Below, piece after piece: positions 10,241 through 17,579 of a DNA stretch of 64,000 bases. How positions within the stretch are numbered: the stretch's first letter is position 1; every line of letters begins with the position of its first letter. The translations under genes were made by a program, and so were the position numbers. The stretch is from Salimicrobium halophilum (GTDB lineage: Bacteria; Bacillota; Bacilli; Bacillales; Halobacillaceae), in NCBI RefSeq assembly GCF_900100295.1, contig NZ_FNEV01000006.1:124001-188000 (forward strand), given 5' to 3'. The notes under the pieces are model-generated. The model searched no databases. It had not been told where the DNA came from and saw nothing but the letters and a program-made list of their open reading frames with translations.

Positions 10241-10579
10241 TCATTCTTCGATTTTTCCGAGCTTCACAAGTCTCGCTTTGATTGATGCTTTCGTTCTACC
10301 ATGCGCTTCGCACAATTCATGGATGGATCGTCCTTGATCAAACCCTTCAGCGAGCAGCCCGTCTTCTTTCTTCTTCCACGCCTTCCCTGCATTCTCAGGC
10401 AGGGCTTCCTTCCGCTGCTCATACTTCTCCATCCGTTCCAACCCTTTCACCGCCAAAAATAATGCTCTTACCGTGTCTGGATGCTGGTAGGGGCTATCTG
10501 CGGAGAACACTTCTCCTGTATGCGGATCAACACCATCGCTCAGTAATGTGACGATTTCATTCGCTCTTCTCGTTTCCAT
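10241..10579 (-). CDS. Small conserved protein with C-terminal Myb-like/HTH segment
   Basis: I place the start at ATG 10579 (112 residues), preceded by AAGGG and GGAG; the frame continues upstream to a TTG at 10651 without a convincing site. The N-terminal half (ALLSDG-type helix, VDPHTGEVFSADSPYQHPDTVRALF in two parts) and the C-terminal half (KKEDGLLAEGFDQGRS, HGRTKASIKARLVKLG) match a pattern I know from small conserved bacterial proteins whose tail looks like a Myb/SANT or helix-turn-helix DNA-binding unit. The function is not established. Neighbours give no clue: a small membrane protein follows the same strand upstream. Confidence 0.65.
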   Translation of the reverse strand: METRRANEIVTLLSDGVDPHTGEVFSADSPYQHPDTVRALFLAVKGLERMEKYEQRKEALPENAGKAWKKKEDGLLAEGFDQGRSIHELCEAHGRTKASIKARLVKLGKIEE

Positions 10580-10675
10580 TTCTCCATTCCCTTCATGAGG
10601 AAGATAAGTGGGGGGGGATTTTTGGTGGGGTACGTTATTATTATTCGACAAACCCTGGAGAAACCCTCTTTTTCC

Positions 10676-10948
10676 CTACCACACAGTAGGATCCAACAGG
10701 AAACTGACTGCAACAATCACGAGTATAATACAACTTCCCGCAACAAACGTCTTCCCCGCAGCCTTGTGAGAGCCGTCCTGTCTCTCATGCCTTCTCAGAT
10801 AACTCCACAGGAAGTTCAGGAACAAAATAATCACCACAGCGGCCCCAGCGTAAGGAATGTCGTTGAATGCAAAAACAAGAACAACGATCAAAGCTGCTAA
10901 TCCTGCAATCGTATCCTGCCTCTCTTGCTTGTCTTCACTTTCACTCAC
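10676..10948 (-). CDS. Small membrane protein, about three helices, unknown function
   Basis: The GTG at 10948 follows AAAGGTGGGAG at 5-8 bases, giving 90 residues. After a charged N-terminus (SESEDKQERQDT) there are hydrophobic stretches at about residues 15-30, 34-50 and 68-88, with a basic loop (YLRRHERQDGSHKAAGK) between the second and third. There is no recognised family. It lies about 100 bases upstream of the small HTH gene on the same strand and is divergent from the CaCA antiporter. The binding site quality makes it a likely real gene. Confidence 0.6.
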   Translation of the reverse strand: MSESEDKQERQDTIAGLAALIVVLVFAFNDIPYAGAAVVIILFLNFLWSYLRRHERQDGSHKAAGKTFVAGSCIILVIVAVSFLLDPTVW

Positions 10949-11071
10949 GCAGACTCCCACCTTTCTACAGTCCGATAAAAATTTTTCTCATTGGTTCTTA
11001 TTTCCCCCAAAACGGGTATATAACAGCATAGATAACCCAGTTAAAATTACAAAGGAGTTTGAGGATCACTT

Positions 11072-12025
11072 ATGTCATACGTCTTATTGCTCGTCGGCTT
11101 CGCTTTATTGATCAAAGGAGCCGATCTATTCGTCGATGGAGCTTCAAATATCGCCAGGCTACTACGCGTCCCCCCTATTCTGATAGGACTGACGATCGTC
11201 GCATTCGGGACAAGTTCGCCGGAAGCAACCGTCAGCATCATCGCCGCCTTGCAGGACAACGCGGCCGTATCCCTCGGGAACGTGGTAGGAAGTAATGTTT
11301 TCAACGTCACGCTAGTGGTAGGCGCCGCAGCCTTCCTCTATCCACTGGTGGTAGAGAGTGAAACCATCAAAAAAGAAATCCCCTTCACCCTGCTGGCAAG
11401 CGTAGCTCTGCTCGTACTGATCAGTGATATGGCATTACAGGGAGTAAATGATAACCTACTAACCCGCAGCGACGGCATCATCTTCTTATTGTTTTTGTCC
11501 ATTTTTATGTATTATGTGATTGAAATCGGTTTGAAAAGCCGGAAAGAAACCGCCCATGAACTCAGCACTTCCTCTATTAAGCGAGGCAAGAACATCGCTC
11601 TGACATTAGCCGGCTTAGCAGCCATCATTTTCGGCGGAGACCTGGTAGTAGATAACGGAAAAGAGATCGCCTATAGTCTTGGCATGAGTGAAACATTAGT
11701 TGGACTGACCATCATCGCAATCGGCACTTCCCTCCCTGAACTCGTAACCTCCATCTCCGCTGCATTGAAAAAAGAAAGCGGCATCGCGCTCGGGAACATT
11801 GTGGGGAGTAATATCTTCAATATTTTATTCGTTCTTGGTGCTTCAGCTGTCATCACGCCTTTATCTGTAAACGGAAAGATTTTCACTGATGTACTGATCA
11901 TGATTGCACTGAGTTTGCTGTTGTTTGTCTTTTCAAGAACGAATCATACGGTTGGGAAAAAAGAAGGTTTGTTTCTTGTGGTGTTGTATGTCGTTTATCT
12001 TGTTTATATTATTTTGAGGAACTGA
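11072..12025 (+). CDS. CaCA-family calcium/sodium antiporter (YrbG-like)
   Basis: The 317-residue membrane protein has about ten helices in two homologous halves. Each half carries the alpha-repeat of the family: IAFGTSSPEATVSI with GNVVGSNVFNV near residues 45-75, and IAIGTSLPELVTSI with GNIVGSNIFNI near 210-250. The acidic residues in GTSxPE are the known cation ligands. It is expected to exchange Ca2+ for Na+ or H+ across the membrane, which fits a salt-adapted host, though direction and ion are not proven by sequence. The start follows AAGGAG and GAGG. A terminator follows. Confidence 0.9.
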   Translation: MSYVLLLVGFALLIKGADLFVDGASNIARLLRVPPILIGLTIVAFGTSSPEATVSIIAALQDNAAVSLGNVVGSNVFNVTLVVGAAAFLYPLVVESETIKKEIPFTLLASVALLVLISDMALQGVNDNLLTRSDGIIFLLFLSIFMYYVIEIGLKSRKETAHELSTSSIKRGKNIALTLAGLAAIIFGGDLVVDNGKEIAYSLGMSETLVGLTIIAIGTSLPELVTSISAALKKESGIALGNIVGSNIFNILFVLGASAVITPLSVNGKIFTDVLIMIALSLLLFVFSRTNHTVGKKEGLFLVVLYVVYLVYIILRN

Positions 12026-12033
12026 ATTATATT

Positions 12034-12059
12034 AAAGCAGGGCTTCTCACCTGCTTTTT
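12034..12059 (+). terminator. Intrinsic terminator of the CaCA antiporter gene
   Basis: AAAGCAGG pairs with CCTGCTTT across 8 bases and continues into a T-rich end. The rest of 12060-12207 is AT-rich with nothing identified. Confidence 0.7.
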
Positions 12060-12207
12060 CACTGGGGAAAAATTTTCGAATTTAAATTAATGTTTTGTAA
12101 GGTCCAAGATTTTTATTCTCTTTGACAGGTAAGTTGTAATAGTTTCTATATAAAGATTTACGTTACATCTCCTATATTAATGGGATAGACTGCTAAAGGA
12201 TAAACTT

Positions 12208-13077
12208 TCAGCCAGCTAAATCTTTTCCCTTTAATTTCTGTGAAAGTACTTCATTTAAATCTCGAAACGACGTGGCACGTTTTTGCTTAAGTATAGATAA
12301 AGCTATTTCCAGTTTCTCTGTATTTAGAAAGCAATTTTTAAAAATAATCATTAACACAATTGATTTCTTAAAAGAATTACTTGCTAGGTTAGACTTCATT
12401 TTTATCCAAACAAGAACATTGTTGTAATATATAGCATATTTAATAAACAATAGTACTGGAATATGTGCAAGCAAAAGCAGTTCCAAAAACATTTTTTTCC
12501 AAAAAATCACCTGTTTTATGTCGTTAATGTTGTAAAAGAAAATTGTAAATGCATGGAAAGCTATATAAATACCTATTAGCGACACCATCCAACTAACTAG
12601 TTTTTCAACTTGAAAGTATTTCTGTTTTGTACCAGCAACTGCTAATAGTACACCCAAGAAGGATAAAACCGGTACTAGAATTAGTTCGATATACAAATTA
12701 AATGTATACTCATTAATGATAAACATTGGTATTATGCTGAATTTAATCAATCCCGTGGCCATATTAGTTATATTTATTTCACGGTAATTATTTACTACCG
12801 TATTAACCATGGGCATAAAACCAAACAGTATCATCTTTATGTAATCTTTAATTAGATTACTACCTATAACTTCTAGATACCAAAGCAAAGCAGATATAGC
12901 TACTAAAAAGATCAAGATGATTATTGCAAGCGGTGTCTTAAGCAAATTTAAAAAAGCACTCACTACATTTTTTAGTACTTTTTCATTACCTTCCCTCTTC
13001 AAATAAAAGTATAAAAAAATAATCGTAATGACTGTCCATACAATAATTGCAATTTCTCTGTTATTTAAATCAAACAT
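12208..13077 (-). CDS. Polytopic membrane protein of an AT-rich cassette, unknown
   Basis: The 289-residue protein has six to seven predicted membrane helices (about 8-26, 50-68, 81-97, 110-148 as two, 160-184, 196-218) and a basic cytosolic C-terminal tail of about 65 residues ending LSQKLKGKDLAG. I do not recognise the family. Base composition is distinctly AT-richer than the surrounding housekeeping genes, which suggests transfer. It is the third gene on the minus strand after a small helical protein and a nuclease-like protein; a 184-base gap with a remnant reading frame (13108-13251) separates it from the nuclease gene. It may be the membrane effector of that cassette, which is only an inference. 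Confidence 0.6.
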   Translation of the reverse strand: MFDLNNREIAIIVWTVITIIFLYFYLKREGNEKVLKNVVSAFLNLLKTPLAIIILIFLVAISALLWYLEVIGSNLIKDYIKMILFGFMPMVNTVVNNYREINITNMATGLIKFSIIPMFIINEYTFNLYIELILVPVLSFLGVLLAVAGTKQKYFQVEKLVSWMVSLIGIYIAFHAFTIFFYNINDIKQVIFWKKMFLELLLLAHIPVLLFIKYAIYYNNVLVWIKMKSNLASNSFKKSIVLMIIFKNCFLNTEKLEIALSILKQKRATSFRDLNEVLSQKLKGKDLAG

Positions 13078-13261
13078 ATCATGAATACTTCCTTTTATTA
13101 ATGGTAATCATAAATATATTTTTGCCCTAATAAGAGTAATCTTTGACATACGAGTCATTGTTCCTACCCATTTGTCTAAATGATCACTTGGAGGTCCTAA
13201 ATCACGACTAACTTGCTTTTCACTATACTTAGAAGTCTTATGATGATGGTTTTATTAACAA

Positions 13262-13936
13262 TTAACCCAACCATTTTTTTAAATCGTCCATAAGTGCATG
13301 TACAAACAACTCTTCTTCTTGACTCTTAGGAAGCAAACCACCATTGAATCTGGGTCGATTATCCTTACCTGAACAATACTTACTTATATTTTCAGCTTCT
13401 TTGTTAGCAAGAAACCTTGATATATGTAAAGAACCCATGTCATCTTTCAATCCAACAAATGTTCTTATTAGTGCTGTACCTAAGTGTGTTGAATAATACT
13501 TACATTCGAATATTGATTTTGTATATTGGGCTTTAGGATTAATAAGATTAACTCTACAATTCTTGCAATGCGAATGTTCTATGATAGATACATCAACTTC
13601 GTGCCTTACATTTGAGGTACCATCATGGAAAACACCTAAATGAACTTCGTAAGATTTCTCGTTGTAATGTACCTCTGCATGGCCGAAGTCGTATGTCCTC
13701 GAATGAATATTTCCAGGACTACCTCTAAATAAAAACGTGGTAGGAGATTTACCGTTTGTATTATTAATAGATCTTAAATATACTTTTCCTCCTATGCGGG
13801 AAAAAGCCTTTAAGATTAGAGAGAAAATAAAAGCTTCATAAACTGAATCTTCTACGTTTCTTCTATAATCTATTTTAGTCTTCATAGTTGTATTTATTAG
13901 TTTATCCACGGATTTCTTAAGCTCTGACTTACTCAT
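13262..13936 (-). CDS. Putative PD-(D/E)XK-fold nuclease of an AT-rich cassette
   Basis: The 224-residue protein shows a plausible PD-(D/E)XK core: Glu34 in an N-terminal helix (SVYEAFIFSLI), Asp115 in RHEVDVSII, and Glu144-x-Lys146 in SIFECKYYS, each next to strand-like stretches. A CKNC pair (residues 124-127) lies between them. No named family is recognised and no specificity domain is obvious, so restriction-like or repair activity is inferred from the motif alone. The ATG at 13936 follows GGGAG and starts 6 bases after the stop of the upstream 165-residue gene, so the two are almost certainly co-translated. Low GC suggests acquisition. Confidence 0.6.
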   Translation of the reverse strand: MSKSELKKSVDKLINTTMKTKIDYRRNVEDSVYEAFIFSLILKAFSRIGGKVYLRSINNTNGKSPTTFLFRGSPGNIHSRTYDFGHAEVHYNEKSYEVHLGVFHDGTSNVRHEVDVSIIEHSHCKNCRVNLINPKAQYTKSIFECKYYSTHLGTALIRTFVGLKDDMGSLHISRFLANKEAENISKYCSGKDNRPRFNGGLLPKSQEEELFVHALMDDLKKWLG

Positions 13937-13942
13937 AAATTA

Positions 13943-14440
13943 TTACTCTCCCTTCAACTCTATATTATCTAATTGTTTTTCAATTTCATTAATTATTTCT
14001 TTGATTTCGACTAAGTCTTTTGGAAATAAATCTCCAGTATCAGCTTTTTTAAACTCCAGTCTCAACTGAGCCGCCGTTTCATCCCCTTCAATATTGGAAG
14101 GGGGTAAAAGGATTTTTGGTTTTATATTTTCGTTATCAATATCCATTAGGTTTTTCTTTGTATAATCCCAACACTCAGGTAAATAAACTAAAAAGTCTTT
14201 TAATACCTGAATGTACAATTTCAAAGCATCTAATTGAGTTTGTTTTTCATCAATAGAAAGGTTAAATTCAAATGAAATTTGTGTATGATGTTTGTTTTTA
14301 TTATTTGTTTGTTGCAATACATTTTCTTCTACTTCTTTATCTACAATATCTATAATTCTCTTCCCAAAACCCTCTTGTTTAAGTAACCAGACTCTTAAGC
14401 TTTCGATAATATCAACATAATTTACATTAGAATTTGACAT
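13943..14440 (-). CDS. Helical, charged protein opening an AT-rich cassette, unknown
   Basis: I choose ATG 14440 (165 residues, MSNSNVNYVDIIESL) because AAAGGTG lies 6-9 bases before it; GTG at 14449 is within that site. The protein is soluble and predicted mainly helical, with a probable coiled coil at the end (VEIKEIINEIEKQLDNIELKGE is acidic and heptad-like). No family is recognised. Its gene ends 6 bases before the nuclease-like gene, so the two form an operon; partner, sensor or inhibitor roles are all possible. The 322 bases before it (14441-14762) hold the left end of an IS3-family element and otherwise AT-rich sequence with nothing identified. Confidence 0.55.
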   Translation of the reverse strand: MSNSNVNYVDIIESLRVWLLKQEGFGKRIIDIVDKEVEENVLQQTNNKNKHHTQISFEFNLSIDEKQTQLDALKLYIQVLKDFLVYLPECWDYTKKNLMDIDNENIKPKILLPPSNIEGDETAAQLRLEFKKADTGDLFPKDLVEIKEIINEIEKQLDNIELKGE

Positions 14441-14762
14441 AAGACACACCTTTGTTAACTTAGTTTACACTTAGCGCCTGAATTACGATAATTCACTCCT
14501 TTAAATGACAGCTCCCTTCATTTTTCAAAATTTATGCATATTGGATAAATTCTACTAGAGCGATTTCTTTCTAATCCATACTACTTAAGTACATATATTT
14601 AATTATAGTAACAAAACCGACTACTTTCTACATAAATATATACAATTTTTAGATTTGAAAGTACTAATAGGATAAAGCATTAGATAGGCTACACTTGATT
14701 GGAAAATTTCGTTAAGGTCCCTTTACACTTTACGAAAATCGAACGTCGAAGAGTGCCAAACC

Positions 14763-15044
14763 ATGACCAAACGAAATCATCGTAGCTTTACCCCTGAATT
14801 CAAAAAAGAGATTGTCCAGCTTTACGAAGGTAAAAAGCCAAGACAGGAAATTATCCGAGAGTATGAGTTGACGTCTTCTTCTTTCGACCTTTGGGTGAGC
14901 CAATATCATGATTCCGGTTCGTTCAAGGAAGAAGATAATCGTTCGCCGGAAGAGAAGGAATTGATCAAGCTTAAAGAGAATCAACGGCTCAACATGAAGA
15001 ACGATATTTTAAAGCAAGCGGCGCTGATCATGGGACGAAAGTAG
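14763..15044 (+). CDS. IS3-family transposase OrfA
   Basis: The 93-residue protein begins MTKRNHRSFTPEFKKEIVQL, the helix-turn-helix region typical of IS3 OrfA (IS150-like), followed by a leucine-zipper-like segment (EEKELIKLKENQRLNMKNDIL). It would bind the terminal repeats and join OrfB by frameshifting. OrfA is intact, but the partner OrfB is broken, so the element should be inactive. OrfB here lies in the +1 register relative to OrfA rather than the usual -1, which may be a further sign of decay. Confidence 0.85.
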   Translation: MTKRNHRSFTPEFKKEIVQLYEGKKPRQEIIREYELTSSSFDLWVSQYHDSGSFKEEDNRSPEEKELIKLKENQRLNMKNDILKQAALIMGRK

Positions 15045-15886
15045 ATGTAAGCCGGGAAACCGTCACAACTACTCGGTATCAGCAATGTGTGCCATCCTGC
15101 AACTTCAGAAGAGTTCGTATTATTATGAATCGAAAATAAAAGATACGTCCGTAGAAGATAGGCTGACAGCCAAGAATTTAGATATCTTTCACCGAAGTAG
15201 AAAGAACTTTGGAACCCGGAAAATCAAGCATGAGATTCAAATAGAAGGACGTAAGGTGTCTCGTCGCCGGATCGGCCGCATCATGAAAGAGCAGGGGCTG
15301 GTGTCCAAGTATACGATGGTTCAGTTCAAGCCGATGAAAAGCACATGCAACGAGTCAGATCAGGGAAACACGTTGAATCTTCACTTTGACCAGGATCAGG
15401 CTCGCAGGGTTGTCGTCAGTGACCTGACGTATGTTCGCGCAGGCACCAAATGGATCTATATCTGTGCCATCCTCGATTTGTATAACCGGGAAATCATCGG
15501 TTACACGGTGCCGGTGCTAAAAAAGATGCAGCCCTTGTCCAGAAAGCGTTCGCTTCCATCCAGGGCGACTTGAAGGACATTCAACACTTTTATACCGAGA
15601 GAGGCAACGAGTTTAAAAACCAGCCATCGAAGAACTGCTTGAAACCTTTAATATTGACCGTTCCCTGAGTGAAAAAGAATGCCCTTATGATAATGCCGTT
15701 GCGGAAGCTACTTATAAGGTCCTGAATACGGAATTCATCTATGGCTAAACATTCGAGACGCTTCAGGAGTTGGAGCTCGCCTTATTCGATTATGTCCGCT
15801 GGTACGATAATATCCTCATTTACGGGGCATTAGACCACCTTATCCCGGTCGCTTATCGCCGGAAACACCTTAACAAACTTGTCTAG
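15043..15886 (+). pseudogene. Broken IS3-family transposase OrfB
   Basis: The frame reads RCKPGNRHNYSVSAM then a good OrfB start region and the first catalytic Asp (VVVSDLTYVRAG). After NREIIGYTV near 15510 the homology continues in another frame (KDAALVQKAFASIQGD), shifts again near 15625 (IEELLETFNIDRS), and meets an in-frame TAA at about 15746 after NTEFIYG before continuing to the normal end RRKHLNKLV. The second DDE aspartate appears as Glu in FYTERGNEF. The Glu region CPYDNAVAEATYK is retained. Two frameshifts, a stop and the altered residue show loss of function. Confidence 0.85.
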
Positions 15887-16107
15887 TTTTGTGTTGAAGA
15901 TCCATATTAACTTTCATCAATATAAGCATATGCCATAAAAAAATCTCTAATAAAAGTCATCAAATAAAACCACACTTTTCTTACAATGAACTATACCCCG
16001 AATAATGGACACGAATAAAATAGTGTCCATTATTCGGGGTTTTTTGTGTTTTATGACCTCGGATAACCTTTATAATTAAGATAACTACGAAGAGCGAGGT
16101 TATAACC

Positions 16108-16533
16108 ATGTCCAAAATAATGTTTACGGAAGCACAAAGAAAAGAATTGGAAACCAACCCGAACGTCATCAAAGTTTCTGATCGTTCCATTACGTATGCG
16201 CCGGAATTCAAAGTACAGGCTGTGAAAGAAAATGAAGAAGGAAAAAGCCCGTACCACATTTTTGTGGATCATGGATTTGATATGGCTCTAATCGGTTCGA
16301 AAAAACCTAAACAGTGCGTGAGGCGTTGGCGGGAGACATTCAAAAAATATGGAGAAGACGGGTTTTATACGGAGAGACGGGGAAAAGGTTCCACAAGACG
16401 ACCTTCCTCAAAAGATCTATCTTCCGAAGATCAATTGAAAAAGGCAGAAGCACGGATTGCGTATTTGGAGGCAGAATTGGACTTCGTAAAAAAGCTCGAC
16501 GAACGCGAAAGGCAGGCGAAGAAGAAGAAATAA
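16108..16533 (+). CDS. IS3-family transposase OrfA
   Basis: The 141-residue OrfA has a helix-turn-helix type DNA-binding region (ITYAPEFKVQAVKENEEG, then KQCVRRWRETFKKYG) and a C-terminal zipper (LKKAEARIAYLEAELDFVKKL). It ends in a lysine run. Near its end the heptamer A AAA AAG lies in frame, where about a fraction of ribosomes should slip -1 into orfB to make the OrfAB transposase. OrfA alone acts as a binding and regulatory protein in this family. Confidence 0.9.
   Translation: MSKIMFTEAQRKELETNPNVIKVSDRSITYAPEFKVQAVKENEEGKSPYHIFVDHGFDMALIGSKKPKQCVRRWRETFKKYGEDGFYTERRGKGSTRRPSSKDLSSEDQLKKAEARIAYLEAELDFVKKLDERERQAKKKK
16488..16494 (+). promoter_or_regulatory. Programmed -1 frameshift site (A AAA AAG)
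   Basis: The heptamer lies exactly in the OrfA frame (gtA AAA AAG). A -1 slip at this point continues as ARRTRKAGEEEE and joins the OrfB frame without a stop. Confidence 0.85.
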
Positions 16534-17435
16534 CGACATCAGAGAGATTTCAGATCATTGAACACGTGGTGCGAACGCATGGATTCCCACATTTAATCCA
16601 GTATTTCTGTGCCATCGCTAAGGTAAGTCGGTCGGGGTATTATAACTGGTTGAATGCAGAGGATGCCCGTCAAAAGAGAGAACGAAAAGATGAGGCAGAC
16701 TATGAAACCATCAAGAAAGTATTCGATAAACACCAGGGAAAAGTCGGAGCTCTTCAAATTAAGATGATCATAGAGAACACCGAACACATCGTGATGAACC
16801 ACAAACGCATCCGACGTATTATGAAGAAATATAACCTGGTGTGTAAGATTCGCAGAATCAACCCTTATAAACAAATGGCTCAAGCGACGAAGGAACATCA
16901 AACGTGCGAGAACAAACTGGAGCGTCACTTCGATCACCAGGAACCACAACGAGTCCTCTTGACGGATATCACATACATCTATTATGCGAAGGGGCAGAAA
17001 GCTTATCTCTCAGCCATCAAAGATGGAGCGACCCGTGAGATTCTGGCTTATTACCTTTCAACATCTTTACAGATGGACCTTGTATACACCACGCTTGATA
17101 AGCTGATGGCACGAGAAGATTTCATTTCTCACCCGGACTGTTTAATTCACTCGGATCAGGGTGTGCACTATACCCACCCTGAATTTCAGAAGAAAGTGAG
17201 GGAACTTGGCTTGGATCAATCGATGTCCAGACGTGGTAACTGTTGGGATAACGCACCGATGGAATCTTTCTTCGGCCATATGAAAGATGGTATCGACTTC
17301 AAAGCTTGTGCCTCCCTAGCTGACGTCGAACAAGCAATTGAAGCCTATATGGAGTATTACAATAACAATCGATACCAGTGGTCCTTAAAAAAGATGACCC
17401 CGGCCCAATACCGAGGTCATCTCATAGCAGCTTAG
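16494..17435 (+). CDS. IS3-family transposase OrfB (made as OrfAB fusion)
   Basis: The frame is in -1 register to orfA and carries the HTH_21-like segment (RFQIIEHVVRTHGFPHLIQY, SRSGYYNWL) followed by the rve integrase core. Its DDE residues are seen in LLTDITYIYY, LIHSDQGVHY and NAPMESFFGHMK, and the C-terminal WSLKKMTPAQYRGHL block is complete. The fusion would be about 440 residues, normal for IS3 group elements. No independent start is convincing, so production by frameshifting is inferred. The element looks competent for transposition. Confidence 0.9.
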   Translation, partial: ARRTRKAGEEEEITTSERFQIIEHVVRTHGFPHLIQYFCAIAKVSRSGYYNWLNAEDARQKRERKDEADYETIKKVFDKHQGKVGALQIKMIIENTEHIVMNHKRIRRIMKKYNLVCKIRRINPYKQMAQATKEHQTCENKLERHFDHQEPQRVLLTDITYIYYAKGQKAYLSAIKDGATREILAYYLSTSLQMDLVYTTLDKLMAREDFISHPDCLIHSDQGVHYTHPEFQKKVRELGLDQSMSRRGNCWDNAPMESFFGHMKDGIDFKACASLADVEQAIEAYMEYYNNNRYQWSLKKMTPAQYRGHLIAA

Positions 17436-17476
17436 CACTTTCTATTAAACTGTCCATTTTTGGGGTTACAGTTCAT

Positions 17477-17543
17477 ACAAAGAGGTAGTCCCCTCGGAAG
17501 TTAGAGCGAAAAATGCTAACTTCCGAGGGGACTACTTCTTTGT
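17477..17543. repeat. Near-perfect 28-bp inverted repeat beside the IS insertion
   Basis: ACAAAGAGGTAGTCCCCTCG (and on to GTTAG) pairs with its complement around an 11-base loop, with a single G-T in 28 pairs. The IS3-family element was inserted exactly at its left edge, sharing the TACAA. It lies 37 bases downstream of rlmCD (minus strand) and lacks a clear U-run, so it may be a terminator variant, an insertion hot spot or a small palindromic repeat. Confidence 0.75.
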
Positions 17544-17579
17544 CACTCAAATGCCTGCTCTTTTAAATACACATAAGAC

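Larger units (their letters stand above)
14690..15900 (+). mobile_element. Decayed IS3-family insertion sequence (approximate ends)
   Basis: An orfA-like gene and a broken orfB-like gene are present in the typical IS3-family order. The ends are approximate: a shared GTTAAGGT-containing stretch near 14710-14718 (direct) and near 15868-15875 (inverted) suggests imperfect terminal repeats outside those points. No target duplication could be seen. The element lies immediately next to the AT-rich three-gene cassette. Confidence 0.6.
15982..17480 (+). mobile_element. Complete IS3-family insertion sequence with TACAA target duplication
   Basis: The terminal inverted repeats (15987 inward, TGAACTATACCCCGAATAAT; 17475 inward, TGAACTGTAACCCCAAAAAT) agree at 21 of the first 25 positions. 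The 5-bp direct repeats TACAA flank them at 15982-15986 and 17476-17480. Inside are orfA and orfB with a canonical slippery heptamer. All three catalytic residues are present. The near-identical ends and exact duplication indicate a recent insertion. The left end also contains a palindrome, CCCCGAATAATGGACAC with its complement at about 16020-16040, that could act as a terminator against outside transcription. Confidence 0.93.
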
